A stretch of 15,746 nt of DNA from Bordetella parapertussis (GTDB lineage: Bacteria; Pseudomonadota; Gammaproteobacteria; Burkholderiales; Burkholderiaceae_D): contig CAMBJI010000012.1 in NCBI GenBank assembly GCA_945867725.1, forward strand, positions 1-15,746, written 5' to 3'. Shown here piece after piece: positions 1-7,102 of the stretch; the first letter of the stretch is position 1; each line of letters begins with the position of its first letter. A program made the translations under genes and the position numbers. The notes under the pieces were generated by a model, which made no database searches, was not told the DNA's origin, and saw nothing but the letters and a program-made list of their open reading frames with translations.

Positions 1-131
1 CGTTCGGCTTTCAGTACGCGCGCTATCGCGGCATTCATGTTGACATTGATCGCCGGGAAAATCGCATGCGACGCATCGTGCAGCGTATTGTCCAGATCAA
101 ACAACCAGGTCAGACGTCGCCGAACAGGCAT
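1..131 (-). CDS. HAD-family pyrimidine 5'-nucleotidase (N-terminal part only)
   Basis: Only the first 43 codons lie in the window; the gene runs off the left edge. The visible protein starts MPVRRRLTWLFDLDNTLHDA. The FDLDNT stretch at residues 11-16 is HAD motif I, where D12 would be the phospho-accepting nucleophile and D14 the general acid/base. Start choice: this ATG lies 11 bases after the argB stop, so the gene probably follows argB in one transcript. Family and gene order (known): an SDT1-like pyrimidine 5'-nucleotidase that dephosphorylates UMP/CMP is common directly after argB in Burkholderiales, often before slmA. With so little sequence the HAD assignment is firm, but the substrate rests on the motif and the neighbour. 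Confidence 0.75.
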   Translation of the reverse strand, partial: MPVRRRLTWLFDLDNTLHDASHAIFPAINVNMNAAIARVLKAE

Positions 132-142
132 GCGTGCCGCGC

Positions 143-1030
143 TCAGTGCGAACGTATCATGGTGCCGAAGGCTTGTTCCGTCAGCACCTCGAGCAGCAGC
201 GAATGCTCGATTCGCCCGTCTATGATGTGCACTGTGTTGACGCCAGACTTGGCAGCATCGAGTGCAGAGGAGATTTTGGGCAGCATGCCACCGGAGATGG
301 TGCCGTCTTCGAACATCTCATCAATCTCACGCGCGGAAAGGTCGGTCAGCAGCTGACCCTTCTTGTCCATCACGCCGGGAATGTTCGTCATCATGATGAG
401 CTTTTCCGCACGAAGGATCTCGGCGATCTTGCCAGCGACCAGATCGGCGTTGATGTTGTACGCCTGCCCATCTTCACCAAATCCGATGGGCGAGATGATA
501 GGAATAAAAGCGTCGTCCTGCAGCGCCTTGACGACTGCCGGATTGATGGCTTCGATCTCACCGACAAAACCAAGATCCAGAAACTCGCCCGGACGCTCCT
601 TGTCCGGCATCTGCATCTTGCGCGCGCGTATCAGCCCTCCGTCCTTGCCAGTAAGTCCCACCGCCTGCCCGCCATAGTGGTTGATCAGCATGACGATGTC
701 CTGCTGAACTTCACCGCCCAGCACCCATTCGACAACTTCCATCGTTTCTTCGTCGGTGATGCGCATGCCCTGCACGAAGCTACCCTGCTTGCCAATTTTT
801 TTCAGCGCGTTGTCGATCTGCGGTCCGCCGCCATGAACCACAACGGGATTCATCCCGACCAGCTTGAGCAAAATGACATCACGCGCGAAGCCATGCTTGA
901 GGCGCTCCTCGGTCATCGCGTTACCGCCGTATTTGACGACAATAGTCTTGCCGTGAAATTTGCGAATGTAAGGCAGTGCCTCGGCCAGTATCTCGGCTTT
1001 GATTTCAGGAGCAATCGACGTGGTGGGCAT
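143..1030 (-). CDS. argB: acetylglutamate kinase, arginine-sensitive type
   Basis: ArgB phosphorylates N-acetyl-L-glutamate with ATP, the second step of cyclic arginine biosynthesis, in the cytoplasm. The 295-residue protein carries the amino-acid kinase signatures in order: KYGGNAM (33-39, with the phosphate-binding lysine K33), [10 protein letters not shown] (64-73), GLTGKDGG (125-132), the substrate-binding YNINAD (191-196), and GGMLPKI (247-253, with K252). About 25 residues precede the first strand, ending in an [12 protein letters not shown] stretch. In the family this N-terminal helix marks hexameric, arginine-inhibited enzymes such as the Pseudomonas one; the short E. coli enzyme lacks it. 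Feedback inhibition by arginine is therefore expected. Length is normal. The Shine-Dalgarno sequence before the ATG is poor. The nucleotidase gene follows in the same direction. Confidence 0.97.
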   Translation of the reverse strand: MPTTSIAPEIKAEILAEALPYIRKFHGKTIVVKYGGNAMTEERLKHGFARDVILLKLVGMNPVVVHGGGPQIDNALKKIGKQGSFVQGMRITDEETMEVVEWVLGGEVQQDIVMLINHYGGQAVGLTGKDGGLIRARKMQMPDKERPGEFLDLGFVGEIEAINPAVVKALQDDAFIPIISPIGFGEDGQAYNINADLVAGKIAEILRAEKLIMMTNIPGVMDKKGQLLTDLSAREIDEMFEDGTISGGMLPKISSALDAAKSGVNTVHIIDGRIEHSLLLEVLTEQAFGTMIRSH

Positions 1031-1204
1031 GGGGCAAGAAATTCCGGTGAGGTGTCTAGTCGGGACGCCCGCAATCAGGCGAAGCGACGTGCACTGCTAA
1101 AAAACTGGCAAGATTTTACAGGCAAAATCATCGATATTCGCGCACGCTTGATTGTCTTTTTCGTCCGAGAACGATAGCCTCTGGTCCAAACAGGAGAATA
1201 CGCG
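1031..1204. promoter_or_regulatory. divergent control region between argB and the CWC gene
   Basis: These 174 non-coding bases separate two diverging genes. On the minus strand a TAAAAT hexamer (1113-1118) could be a -10 box for argB, but its -35 is poor; it would leave a leader of about 75 bases. On the plus strand TTGATT (1148-1153) is 17 bases from ACGATA (1171-1176), a weak candidate promoter for the CWC gene. I see no clear ARG-box palindrome. No RNA family was recognised. Position makes promoters certain, but the individual boxes are guesses. Confidence 0.35.
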
Positions 1205-1399
1205 ATGAGTGCATGCGTTCAATGTGGTCAGAACTTCAGTTGCGGCATGGTTGACCTCCCCGCAAGTAACCCATGCTGGTGCATGGCTTTACCGTCGCTG
1301 CCGCCAGCGCTGCTCGAATCGGTGGGTGATGCGACGCGCTGTTTTTGTCCAGATTGTCTGCACGGCTTGTTAAATCGCCACCTGAGCGATTCATTCTGA
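1205..1399 (+). CDS. small cysteine-rich CWC family protein
   Basis: This 64-residue protein carries eight cysteines: C4-x2-C7, C13, C24-W-C26, and C46-F-C48-x2-C51. The pattern, with the central CWC tripeptide followed by a Leu-Pro stretch, matches the cysteine-rich CWC family (Pfam Cysteine_rich_CWC). Paired CxxC/CxC motifs suggest a metal (probably zinc) knuckle fold, but no function is established. A clear Shine-Dalgarno sequence AGGAG (1192-1196) sits 8 bases before the ATG, which supports real translation despite the size. It stands alone on the plus strand between two minus-strand units, and its stop is 18 bases from the 3' end of the convergent SPOR gene. There is no signal peptide, so it is predicted cytoplasmic. 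Confidence 0.85.
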   Translation: MSACVQCGQNFSCGMVDLPASNPCWCMALPSLPPALLESVGDATRCFCPDCLHGLLNRHLSDSF

Positions 1400-1415
1400 A
1401 AAAGGCTGGCAAGCC
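1399..1415 (-). terminator. short intrinsic terminator of the birA-coaX-SPOR operon
   Basis: Read on the minus strand, just past the SPOR-gene stop, there is a GGCT/AGCC stem of 4 bp with a TGCC loop, followed at once by TTTTT. The form is that of a Rho-independent terminator, but the stem is short. It lies in the 18-base space between two convergent genes; on the plus strand it is preceded by As and lacks a T tract. Confidence 0.5.
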
Positions 1416-1417
1416 GC

Positions 1418-2080
1418 TCAACGCTTCACAATCCCCGTTGCATCGGCGTGCGCGTTGCAGGGCCGCAGGGCGGTGCCCTCAAAATTACTCTGCAATGCCT
1501 GCAGCGCTGCTTTCATATCGCGATCCAGCCCGCGCAACTCATAGGCAAAGCGCGAGGAATTGATCGGATGCTCTTCAATACGTGCGTCGGTGATGCCCGC
1601 GCTTTTGAGTGTTTTCAATCTGGCTTCTGCCAGCTCCATGCTAGTGAATACACCGAGTGACAAACCCCAGCGGCGCTCGCCGGCATCACGAATGACGGCG
1701 ATGTCATTAAAACCAAGATTGCGCAGCTGGGCCGCGCGACGGTTGGCCCCCGCCTCACCTTGCTGCGGCGGAAGAAAAACCAAGCTGGACGGGGGCGGCT
1801 CTACTAAGCGCTTTTTGGGAAGCTCACGCAAGGACAACTGCGCCAGCCCAGGTTCGAATTTCAGGGCAGTTTGTGTGTTGAAATTACCCACCTCAATGCA
1901 TTCGCCTTCGGTCGCGCGCCGCACCAGCGGCCGCGCCGATAGCAGTGTCAACCGCTCGGGCGCAATCTCGGCGATGGGCGGACTGGCCGGCTTTTTCGCT
2001 GGCGGGTCGGTATCTTGCGTCAGCATGAAGACCAATACCGCATTCGCGAGCAGCAATATCCCGAAAAAAAGACGCATCAT
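1418..2080 (-). CDS. SPOR-domain membrane protein
   Basis: A 220-residue protein with an N-terminal hydrophobic segment (about 3-21) that serves as an uncleaved anchor or signal. A Pro/Lys-rich linker follows. A SPOR-like region spans about 99-170, including VFLPPQQGEAGANRRAAQLR and the WGLSLGVFTSMELAEARLK stretch that forms the typical second half of the fold. SPOR domains bind denuded glycan strands of septal peptidoglycan in the periplasm, so a division- or wall-related role is inferred. The ATG overlaps the coaX stop in an ATGA, implying translational coupling. A second in-frame ATG follows the first directly (start MMRL), so the exact first codon is open by one residue. The protein beyond residue 170 has no recognised domain. 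The final role is unknown. Confidence 0.88.
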   Translation of the reverse strand: MMRLFFGILLLANAVLVFMLTQDTDPPAKKPASPPIAEIAPERLTLLSARPLVRRATEGECIEVGNFNTQTALKFEPGLAQLSLRELPKKRLVEPPPSSLVFLPPQQGEAGANRRAAQLRNLGFNDIAVIRDAGERRWGLSLGVFTSMELAEARLKTLKSAGITDARIEEHPINSSRFAYELRGLDRDMKAALQALQSNFEGTALRPCNAHADATGIVKR

Positions 2081-2829
2081 GCGTGAGTCTCCAACAAAGC
2101 AGCGACCTGCAGCCCAGCCAACACCAGATTACTCACAAGCTGATGCGGCAACTCCAGGTGAGGCGAGATGAATGAAGCCGCGCCGCCAGAAATGAGGCAC
2201 AAGGGCGACCGTCCGGGATGTTGCGAAAACGCGTGTGCTATCGCGCCCGTCTGCGCGCTGATACACCCGCTGATAATAGCCTGCCGCGTGTTATCTGCGA
2301 GTGTTTGTTCGAGATGAACTTCGCTGACCGGGGGTAATTGCGCGGTGTTGACTGCCAGTGAGCGCGCCATCGTACCCAGTCCGGGAACAATCATGCCCCC
2401 GATGAATCGGCCATCGGCAGTCAGGGCATCAACGGTCGTGGCCGTGCCTGCATTGACCACCAGCAGATCGCGATCAGGGTGGTGATGACGCGCACCGATG
2501 AGTGCCGCGAATCGGTCGCAACCGAGCTGCGCAGGTTCACGATAGCCGTTGCGCACACCAGCGCAGGCCGGCAGCGATGCAAACCAGTGCAAAGCACTCG
2601 TTGGAAAACCGGCACCAGCGAGGATTTGTGTCAATTGTCTTGCCAAGGCATCACCGGCAACATTCGATATCCAGACCGCATGGATGTCGTGCGACTTCAA
2701 TTCGCTTGCGAGGCCAGCGAGCGCATCATGTGTGACGCTACCCTCAGCTGCCCACACGGGTACAGAATGATCAGACGCCGTCAGCGCCCACTTGACCCGC
2801 GTATTTCCCGCATCAATCAGCAAGCGCAT
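2077..2829 (-). CDS. coaX: type III pantothenate kinase
   Basis: CoaX phosphorylates pantothenate with ATP, the first step of coenzyme A synthesis, and like other type III enzymes is not inhibited by CoA. The 250 residues show the ASKHA-fold markers: DAGNTRVKWA (6-15, phosphate loop), GYREPAQLGCDR (96-107, the YxxPxxLGxDR pantothenate motif with D105), NAGTATTVD (126-134, Asn where Asp is commoner) and LISGGAA (212-218). The start is set at the ATG placing DAGNT at residue 6, as in the family. The open frame extends 38 codons further upstream but that stretch lies in birA and has no family match. The first 17 bases overlap the birA 3' end and the stop overlaps the next gene's ATG, so three genes form one coupled operon. 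Confidence 0.96.
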   Translation of the reverse strand: MRLLIDAGNTRVKWALTASDHSVPVWAAEGSVTHDALAGLASELKSHDIHAVWISNVAGDALARQLTQILAGAGFPTSALHWFASLPACAGVRNGYREPAQLGCDRFAALIGARHHHPDRDLLVVNAGTATTVDALTADGRFIGGMIVPGLGTMARSLAVNTAQLPPVSEVHLEQTLADNTRQAIISGCISAQTGAIAHAFSQHPGRSPLCLISGGAASFISPHLELPHQLVSNLVLAGLQVAALLETHA

Positions 2830-3634
2830 GGGAGGTCCCAGGTGGAGTTTGCTTGCGCAGCGAAATATCACCGGCCAAAACCGCAATGCGTCCGACGTGG
2901 GTGTCGAGCAAAAGACAACCCATCTCATCGATACCGCGCGCAATACCCTGCTGCATTAGTCTGCCGCGGTCGATCAGATCGACCGCCTCTCCCGCATAAG
3001 CATGCAGAGCCTGCCAGCGAGGCACGAAGGGCGTGAGACCCTGCGCGTCAAATAAAGGGAGACCCTCGGCCAGTCCGTTAACGAGCGACGCAAGAAGCAC
3101 ATTACGGTCCACGCCACTGAGGGCCAGCGAGGCGATTTCTGAGCCGGCAGCCGCATCACGCTCTGGATTAGGATGCACATTGAGTCCGATACCAATAATC
3201 GCCCATGTACCCGGTCGGGCACTGACGGTCTCAATCAGAATCCCACCGAGCTTACGGCCATCCAGCAATAGGTCATTGGGCCATTTCAAACCCGCCTCCC
3301 ATCCCTGCGCGCGCAAGGTCTCAGCAACCAAGACACCGGTGACCAGTGACAGGCCTGAGACTTGCCTCATGTCGCCAGCGAGGTGCCAAGCGAGAGAAAA
3401 ACTCAGGCTGTCGCCATGGGCATCCACCCAGCTACGACCCGCACGACCACGGCCAGCGGTTTGAAACTCGGCCGCCCGAAGCACCGGTTGCGCAAGCCCC
3501 GGCAAACGTTCACGAAGGTCGGCATTGGTCGAACCCGTTGAGCCGACGACTTCGAACTGAATACCCTGCGCCGCAGTACGGCACAGCCCAACCAGTTGGT
3601 CAGCATTCAGGGGCGCATTTGCGGGAGTACTCAT
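2813..3634 (-). CDS. birA: biotin--[acetyl-CoA-carboxylase] ligase, monofunctional
   Basis: BirA activates biotin to biotinyl-AMP and attaches it to the carrier lysine of acetyl-CoA carboxylase (AccB) and related carboxylases. The 273-residue form (start MSTPANAP) begins close to the catalytic domain: STGSTN (32-37), the adenylate-binding GRGRAGR (61-67), KWPNDLLLDGRKLGGIL (117-133) and IGIGLNV (147-153). A small SH3-like C-terminal domain follows at about 212-262. The N-terminal winged helix of E. coli BirA is absent, so this is a group I ligase that should not act as a biotin-operon repressor. An ATG three codons upstream (3643) is also possible; neither start has a good Shine-Dalgarno sequence. 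The 3' end overlaps coaX by 17 bases. It diverges from the VanZ-family gene. Confidence 0.95.
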   Translation of the reverse strand: MSTPANAPLNADQLVGLCRTAAQGIQFEVVGSTGSTNADLRERLPGLAQPVLRAAEFQTAGRGRAGRSWVDAHGDSLSFSLAWHLAGDMRQVSGLSLVTGVLVAETLRAQGWEAGLKWPNDLLLDGRKLGGILIETVSARPGTWAIIGIGLNVHPNPERDAAAGSEIASLALSGVDRNVLLASLVNGLAEGLPLFDAQGLTPFVPRWQALHAYAGEAVDLIDRGRLMQQGIARGIDEMGCLLLDTHVGRIAVLAGDISLRKQTPPGTSHALAD

Positions 3635-3704
3635 GGGCCGCATTGTATCGGCTCAAACCGCACTGCGGGTGACGGCTACACGAAAGTCCAATACACTGCC
3701 AGCC
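3635..3704. promoter_or_regulatory. divergent promoters for birA and the VanZ-family gene
   Basis: The 70 bases between two diverging genes contain a minus-strand TACAAT (3642-3647) only 7 bases before the chosen birA ATG. A plus-strand TACACT (3692-3697) lies 7 bases before the VanZ-family ATG, with TGACGG (3670-3675) 16 bases upstream of it as a possible -35. If both are used, transcription would start at or next to the start codons. Neither gene has a Shine-Dalgarno sequence in this space. The boxes are read by eye and remain tentative. Confidence 0.4.
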
Positions 3705-4868
3705 ATGTCGGATCCACAGATGCACAGCCACGGCGAGGCACCGCTTTCCCAAGTCGCTCATAAAAAAGCTTCGGCATCGGTGCGGATTGCGCTACTTGTT
3801 TATGGACTGCTGGTGATCTATTCCAGCGGATTTCCGTTTTCCGGATGGCGTGACAACGGCCTATTGCCCTGGAGCTATTTGGTCGAGCAAATGCCGCACT
3901 ACTGGACATGGTTCGATCTGGTAGTCAACGTCATCGGCTATGTGCCGCTGGGTGCGCTAAGCGTACTCGCCTTGTATCCGCGAGTGCGCGGTGCATGGGC
4001 AGTCCTGATCACCAGCGCTTTGGGCATTCTGCTGGCCGTTACACTGGAAGCGCTGCAGAGTTATTTGCCCTCACGCGTGCCGAGTAATCTGGATTTGATG
4101 ACCAATTCACTCGGGGTCATCATCGGAGCACTGTCCGGCACGCTGTTGTACTCGCCCGTGCTGGAAAAAAGCTGGCTGCGCACACTCAGGCGTTCATGGT
4201 TTTCCGAACAGGCGAGCCGGGGTCTGATCGTGGTGGCCTTGTGGCCGATTGCCCAAATTTATCCGCAACCCTATCTCTTTGGTCACGGCCAGCTATTGCC
4301 CACGATATCGGGCTGGCTGTCGTCGTGGTTTGCCGTGCCGGTAAATTTAAGCCAGCTGCTGTGGCAGGAAATGCATTTCAGCGTTGACCACTATCGGCTG
4401 CTGGAAGTCATCATTACGGCTTTTGGCATGACCGGCGCCGTGTTGACGCTGCTCTGCCAAACCCGCCAGGCCGCGCCCAAAGTGGCGCTGGCGCTGGCGC
4501 TGATGCTCACGGCCATTGCGACCAAGGCGCTGGCCCATGCAGTGCTGTTCGCGCCAGATGACGCATTCAGCTGGCTCACGCCCGCCGCTGTCAGCGGTTT
4601 GGTGGTTGGTATCGTGATGCTGGCCGGCCTGTCGTTCGCGCCGCCGGCGGCCCAGCGACGGGCGGCCACGCTATCGCTGCTGATTGCGCTGGTATTAATC
4701 AACCTGGCACCGTCCAATCCCTATTTCCTGTCCACCTTGCAAGACTGGGCGCAGGGAAAATTCCTCAATTTCAATGGCGCCGCCCAATTTCTGTCGCTGT
4801 GCTGGCCTGCTTTTGCGCTCTGGTTTCTGACCCACCCTACCCATCAAAACGCGGCAAAATCAGACTGA
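3705..4868 (+). CDS. VanZ-family polytopic membrane protein
   Basis: A 387-residue inner-membrane protein. Residues about 25-150 match the VanZ-like domain: a first membrane helix, a YSSGFPFSGWRD loop, then DLVVNVIGYVPLGAL, a further helix, and a conserved block around LEALQSYLPSRVPSNLDLMTNSLG that ends the domain. VanZ of enterococci gives low-level teicoplanin resistance, but most bacterial homologues have no known function, so no resistance claim is made. The C-terminal half (about 165-380) adds several more predicted helices separated by short loops, making the protein much longer than a bare VanZ domain. The start MSDPQMHS is chosen over an in-frame ATG at 3633, which would run back over the birA start. 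The ferredoxin gene follows after 60 bases. Confidence 0.85.
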   Translation: MSDPQMHSHGEAPLSQVAHKKASASVRIALLVYGLLVIYSSGFPFSGWRDNGLLPWSYLVEQMPHYWTWFDLVVNVIGYVPLGALSVLALYPRVRGAWAVLITSALGILLAVTLEALQSYLPSRVPSNLDLMTNSLGVIIGALSGTLLYSPVLEKSWLRTLRRSWFSEQASRGLIVVALWPIAQIYPQPYLFGHGQLLPTISGWLSSWFAVPVNLSQLLWQEMHFSVDHYRLLEVIITAFGMTGAVLTLLCQTRQAAPKVALALALMLTAIATKALAHAVLFAPDDAFSWLTPAAVSGLVVGIVMLAGLSFAPPAAQRRAATLSLLIALVLINLAPSNPYFLSTLQDWAQGKFLNFNGAAQFLSLCWPAFALWFLTHPTHQNAAKSD

Positions 4869-4890
4869 AATTCAAGACCCCTACCCGGTG

Positions 4891-4896
4891 TATGAT
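4891..4896 (+). promoter_or_regulatory. candidate -10 box upstream of the ferredoxin gene
   Basis: TATGAT matches five of six positions of the sigma-70 -10 consensus and lies 32 bases before the ferredoxin ATG, a normal leader length. No good -35 is visible (TTCAAG at 4871 is only 14 bases away). It would let the ferredoxin-hydrolase pair be expressed apart from the VanZ-family gene. Confidence 0.4.
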
Positions 4897-4928
4897 GCGA
4901 GGCTTCAATCTCTGGCCTTCCGATTTCC

Positions 4929-5246
4929 ATGAGCGATACCTCCTTCTATCAACATCACGTTTTTTTCTGCATTAATGCGCGCGATGATGGCCGCGCCTGT
5001 TGCGCCGATCGTGGCGCATCAGAAGCACAGGAACACGCGAAGAAGCGTATGAAACAACTGAACCTGAACGGCCAGGGCAAAGTCAGAATCAACAAAGCGG
5101 GATGCCTTGATCGCTGCGAAGAGGGTCCCGTCATGGTGATTTATCCGCAAGGCACTTGGTATACCTATGTTGACAAGGAAGATATCGACGAGATCATCGA
5201 TCAACATCTGGTTGGCGGTAAAGTGGTTGATCGACTCAAGATCTGA
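4929..5246 (+). CDS. thioredoxin-like 2Fe-2S ferredoxin
   Basis: A 105-residue protein of the thioredoxin-fold (Shethna-type) 2Fe-2S ferredoxin group. Cysteines C14, C24/C25, C59 and C63 give the family layout of two ligands in the N-terminal half and a C-x3-C pair later (GCLDRCEEGP, 58-67). C25, in the CCADRGA stretch, is the likelier second ligand because the family usually has Cys-Cys there. Length is typical for the free-standing form; the same fold occurs in NuoE of complex I. It is presumably a cytoplasmic electron carrier; the partner is unknown. The ATG is preceded by a pyrimidine-rich stretch without a Shine-Dalgarno sequence. The hydrolase begins 6 bases after its stop, so they are probably co-translated. 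Confidence 0.9.
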   Translation: MSDTSFYQHHVFFCINARDDGRACCADRGASEAQEHAKKRMKQLNLNGQGKVRINKAGCLDRCEEGPVMVIYPQGTWYTYVDKEDIDEIIDQHLVGGKVVDRLKI

Positions 5247-5252
5247 TGCCCC

Positions 5253-5900
5253 ATGAATTCCCAGACACAGGCTTTTTCAATTGCCGGTGAAGCAGGCCCA
5301 CTTGAGTGCACTCTGGATTTGCCCCCCGATACTCAACCACGCGGTATCGCGCTGATTGCCCATCCCCATCCGCTCTACGGTGGCACGATGGATAACAAAG
5401 TGGTGCAAACGCTCGCACGTGCTTTCATTGCACTCGGTTATGTGAGCGTGCGCATGAATTTTCGGGGTGTTGGATCATCCGCGGGCGTACACGATGCTGG
5501 CATGGGTGAAACACAGGATATGGCGCTGCTACATGCCCACATGCGCGCGCAGTATCCGAATCTGCCTGTGGCAATGGCCGGGTTTTCATTTGGCACCTTT
5601 GTGCTGTCGCGTCTTCAACAGCAGCTTGTCGCGCAAGATCAGCCCGCGGAACGCTTGGTGCTGGTTGGCTCCGCCGCCGGCAAATGGACATTGCCGGCGG
5701 TACCTGCCAATACCCTGCTGATTCACGGTGAGCAGGATGACACCATTCCTCTGATCGATGTGCTCGACTGGGCGCGGCCGCAAGATTTGCCGGTGATTGT
5801 CATTCCCGGTGCCGATCATTTTTTTCACCGAAAATTGCATCACATAAAAAAGCTGGTTATCGATGGCTGGGATCGCTCATCGTCATCACACCCTCTATAA
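5253..5900 (+). CDS. alpha/beta hydrolase, substrate unknown
   Basis: A 215-residue single-domain serine hydrolase. The nucleophile elbow is GFSFG (110-114, S112), the acid lies in HGEQDD (158-163, probably D162) and the base is in GADHFF (186-191, H189). The HPHPLYGGTMDN stretch (37-48) and NFRGVGSS (69-76) mark the compact family of proteobacterial hydrolases related to dienelactone hydrolase-type and S9/CocE-type enzymes; these often appear beside ferredoxin or dacA genes in betaproteobacteria. It lacks a signal peptide and should be cytoplasmic. The reaction cannot be told from sequence. It starts 6 bases after the ferredoxin stop, and its own stop codon lies inside a perfect TATAAT box for the next gene. 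Confidence 0.9.
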   Translation: MNSQTQAFSIAGEAGPLECTLDLPPDTQPRGIALIAHPHPLYGGTMDNKVVQTLARAFIALGYVSVRMNFRGVGSSAGVHDAGMGETQDMALLHAHMRAQYPNLPVAMAGFSFGTFVLSRLQQQLVAQDQPAERLVLVGSAAGKWTLPAVPANTLLIHGEQDDTIPLIDVLDWARPQDLPVIVIPGADHFFHRKLHHIKKLVIDGWDRSSSSHPL

Positions 5901-5901
5901 T
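5896..5901 (+). promoter_or_regulatory. perfect -10 box (TATAAT) for the dacA-lipA unit
   Basis: TATAAT at this position spans the hydrolase stop codon (TAA 5898-5900). The -35 at 16-18 bases upstream is poor. Start of transcription would be near 5908, giving dacA a leader of about 32 bases. A promoter internal to the plus-strand run makes sense because functions change here from unknown hydrolase to wall carboxypeptidase and lipoylation. Confidence 0.5.
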
Positions 5902-5939
5902 CCCTACCTGTCTTTTACCGGTTGATTGTGTCCAGTTTT

Positions 5940-7085
5940 ATGAAAAACCTGCTGTCTGCATTACTTGGTTTTCTGCTGATGGCCAGCGCAAATGCGCAAA
6001 CGATGGCGCCACCCACGATTGCTGCACGTGCCTGGTTACTACTAGATGCAAGCAGCCAGCAAGTGCTGGCTTCGCATGAGGCGGATGTGCGTATTGAGCC
6101 TGCATCGCTGACCAAGATCATGACTGCCTATCTGACGTTTTCTGCGCTCCGGGATAAGCGACTCGACATGAATCAGACGATCAACGTGTCTGTCAATGCA
6201 TGGAAGGTTGATAGCGGCAGCTCGAAGATGTTCATCGAACCTGATACGGCAGTGCGCATCACGGATCTGCTGCATGGACTGATCGTGCAATCAGGAAATG
6301 ATACTGCCGTCACCTTGGCCGAGGCAGTGGCAGGTGATCAGGCAGCGTTTACTGTGCTGATGAACCGTCAGGCAGCGCAGATGGGTCTGAAAAATACGCG
6401 TTTCGCAAATCCCCATGGCCTGCCTGATCCGAACAACTATTCAACGGCGCGTGATCTTTCGGTACTCGCATGGCGGCTGATCACCGATTTCCCCGAGTTC
6501 TACAAGATTTATTCGGTGAAGAACTTCACTTACAACAAAATCAGCCAGCCCAATCGCAACCGCCTGCTATGGCTGGATGAAACCGTCGACGGCATGAAGA
6601 CCGGTCATACCCAGGCGGCGGGTTATTGTCTGATCGCCTCTGCCGTGAGGCCCAATGGCGGCGGTCAGCGGCGACTGATTTCTGTCGTGCTGGGCGCCGA
6701 ATCCGACCCTATGCGTGCGCAGGAAAGTCAAAAGCTGCTGAACTGGGGCTTCATGAATTTTCAGTCCTTCAAAATCTACTCGAAAGATCAGGCCGTGCTG
6801 ACGCCCGTCGTATGGAAGGGATCGAAGGATGAGGTAAGACTGGGTTTCAATCGCGACGTCTATATCAGCCTGCCACGCGGATCGACCGCCAATCTCAAGT
6901 CGGTCGTACAAAGGACTGATCCACTGATCGCACCCATCCCCCAATATCGTCAAATAGGCACGCTGAAAGTGCTGGCCGATGGCAAAGTCATCAGCGAACT
7001 ACCTTTGCAGGCACTTGATCAGATTAACGAAGCCACTATTTTTGGCCGAGCATTTGATTCCCTGCGGCTGATGTTGCCTCACTAG
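5940..7085 (+). CDS. dacA: D-alanyl-D-alanine carboxypeptidase, PBP5/6 family
   Basis: This enzyme removes the terminal D-Ala from peptidoglycan pentapeptides in the periplasm, limiting cross-linking. The 381-residue precursor has a signal peptide MKNLLSALLGFLLMASANA, with cleavage expected after ANA (19). All three penicillin-binding motifs are present: SLTK (56-59, nucleophile S56), SGN (118-120) and KTG (220-222). A PBP5-type C-terminal beta domain follows (about 275-365), ending in an amphipathic tail around IFGRAFDSLRLMLPH that in the family anchors the protein to the inner membrane. Upstream in-frame TTG (5922) and GTG (5928) codons exist, but the ATG at 5940 gives the cleanest signal peptide. 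It heads the dacA-ybeD-lipB-lipA run, an order also found in E. coli. Whether it is orthologous to dacA or dacC cannot be told. Confidence 0.95.
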   Translation: MKNLLSALLGFLLMASANAQTMAPPTIAARAWLLLDASSQQVLASHEADVRIEPASLTKIMTAYLTFSALRDKRLDMNQTINVSVNAWKVDSGSSKMFIEPDTAVRITDLLHGLIVQSGNDTAVTLAEAVAGDQAAFTVLMNRQAAQMGLKNTRFANPHGLPDPNNYSTARDLSVLAWRLITDFPEFYKIYSVKNFTYNKISQPNRNRLLWLDETVDGMKTGHTQAAGYCLIASAVRPNGGGQRRLISVVLGAESDPMRAQESQKLLNWGFMNFQSFKIYSKDQAVLTPVVWKGSKDEVRLGFNRDVYISLPRGSTANLKSVVQRTDPLIAPIPQYRQIGTLKVLADGKVISELPLQALDQINEATIFGRAFDSLRLMLPH

Positions 7086-7099
7086 AGGATAGGCCTCTA
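7083..7099 (+). other. small hairpin between dacA and the ybeD-like gene
   Basis: TAGAGG (7083-7088) and CCTCTA (7094-7099) form a perfect 6-bp stem around the loop ATAGG. The stem includes the dacA stop codon and ends 3 bases before the next ATG. The only purine-rich, ribosome-binding-like bases for the ybeD-like gene (AGGATAGG) lie in the stem and loop. It could couple translation of the two genes; it is not a terminator because no T tract follows. Confidence 0.4.
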
Positions 7100-7102
7100 A
7101 AA

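Noticed and set aside
134..1177. Long plus-strand open frame (347 codons) opposite argB
   Set aside because: It is antisense to a clear argB with all motifs intact, has no recognisable domain and no ribosome site; its length follows from the GC-rich codon pattern.
1560..2171. Plus-strand open frame opposite the SPOR gene
   Set aside because: It is low-complexity Ser/Arg/Ala-rich, has no motif, and spans the coaX/SPOR junction on the wrong strand.
2830..2943. N-terminal extension of coaX
   Set aside because: It lies within birA, and the family starts right before the DxGNT loop.
3705..4868. Antibiotic (teicoplanin) resistance gene
   Set aside because: The VanZ domain alone does not indicate resistance; no other van genes are present and the context is housekeeping.
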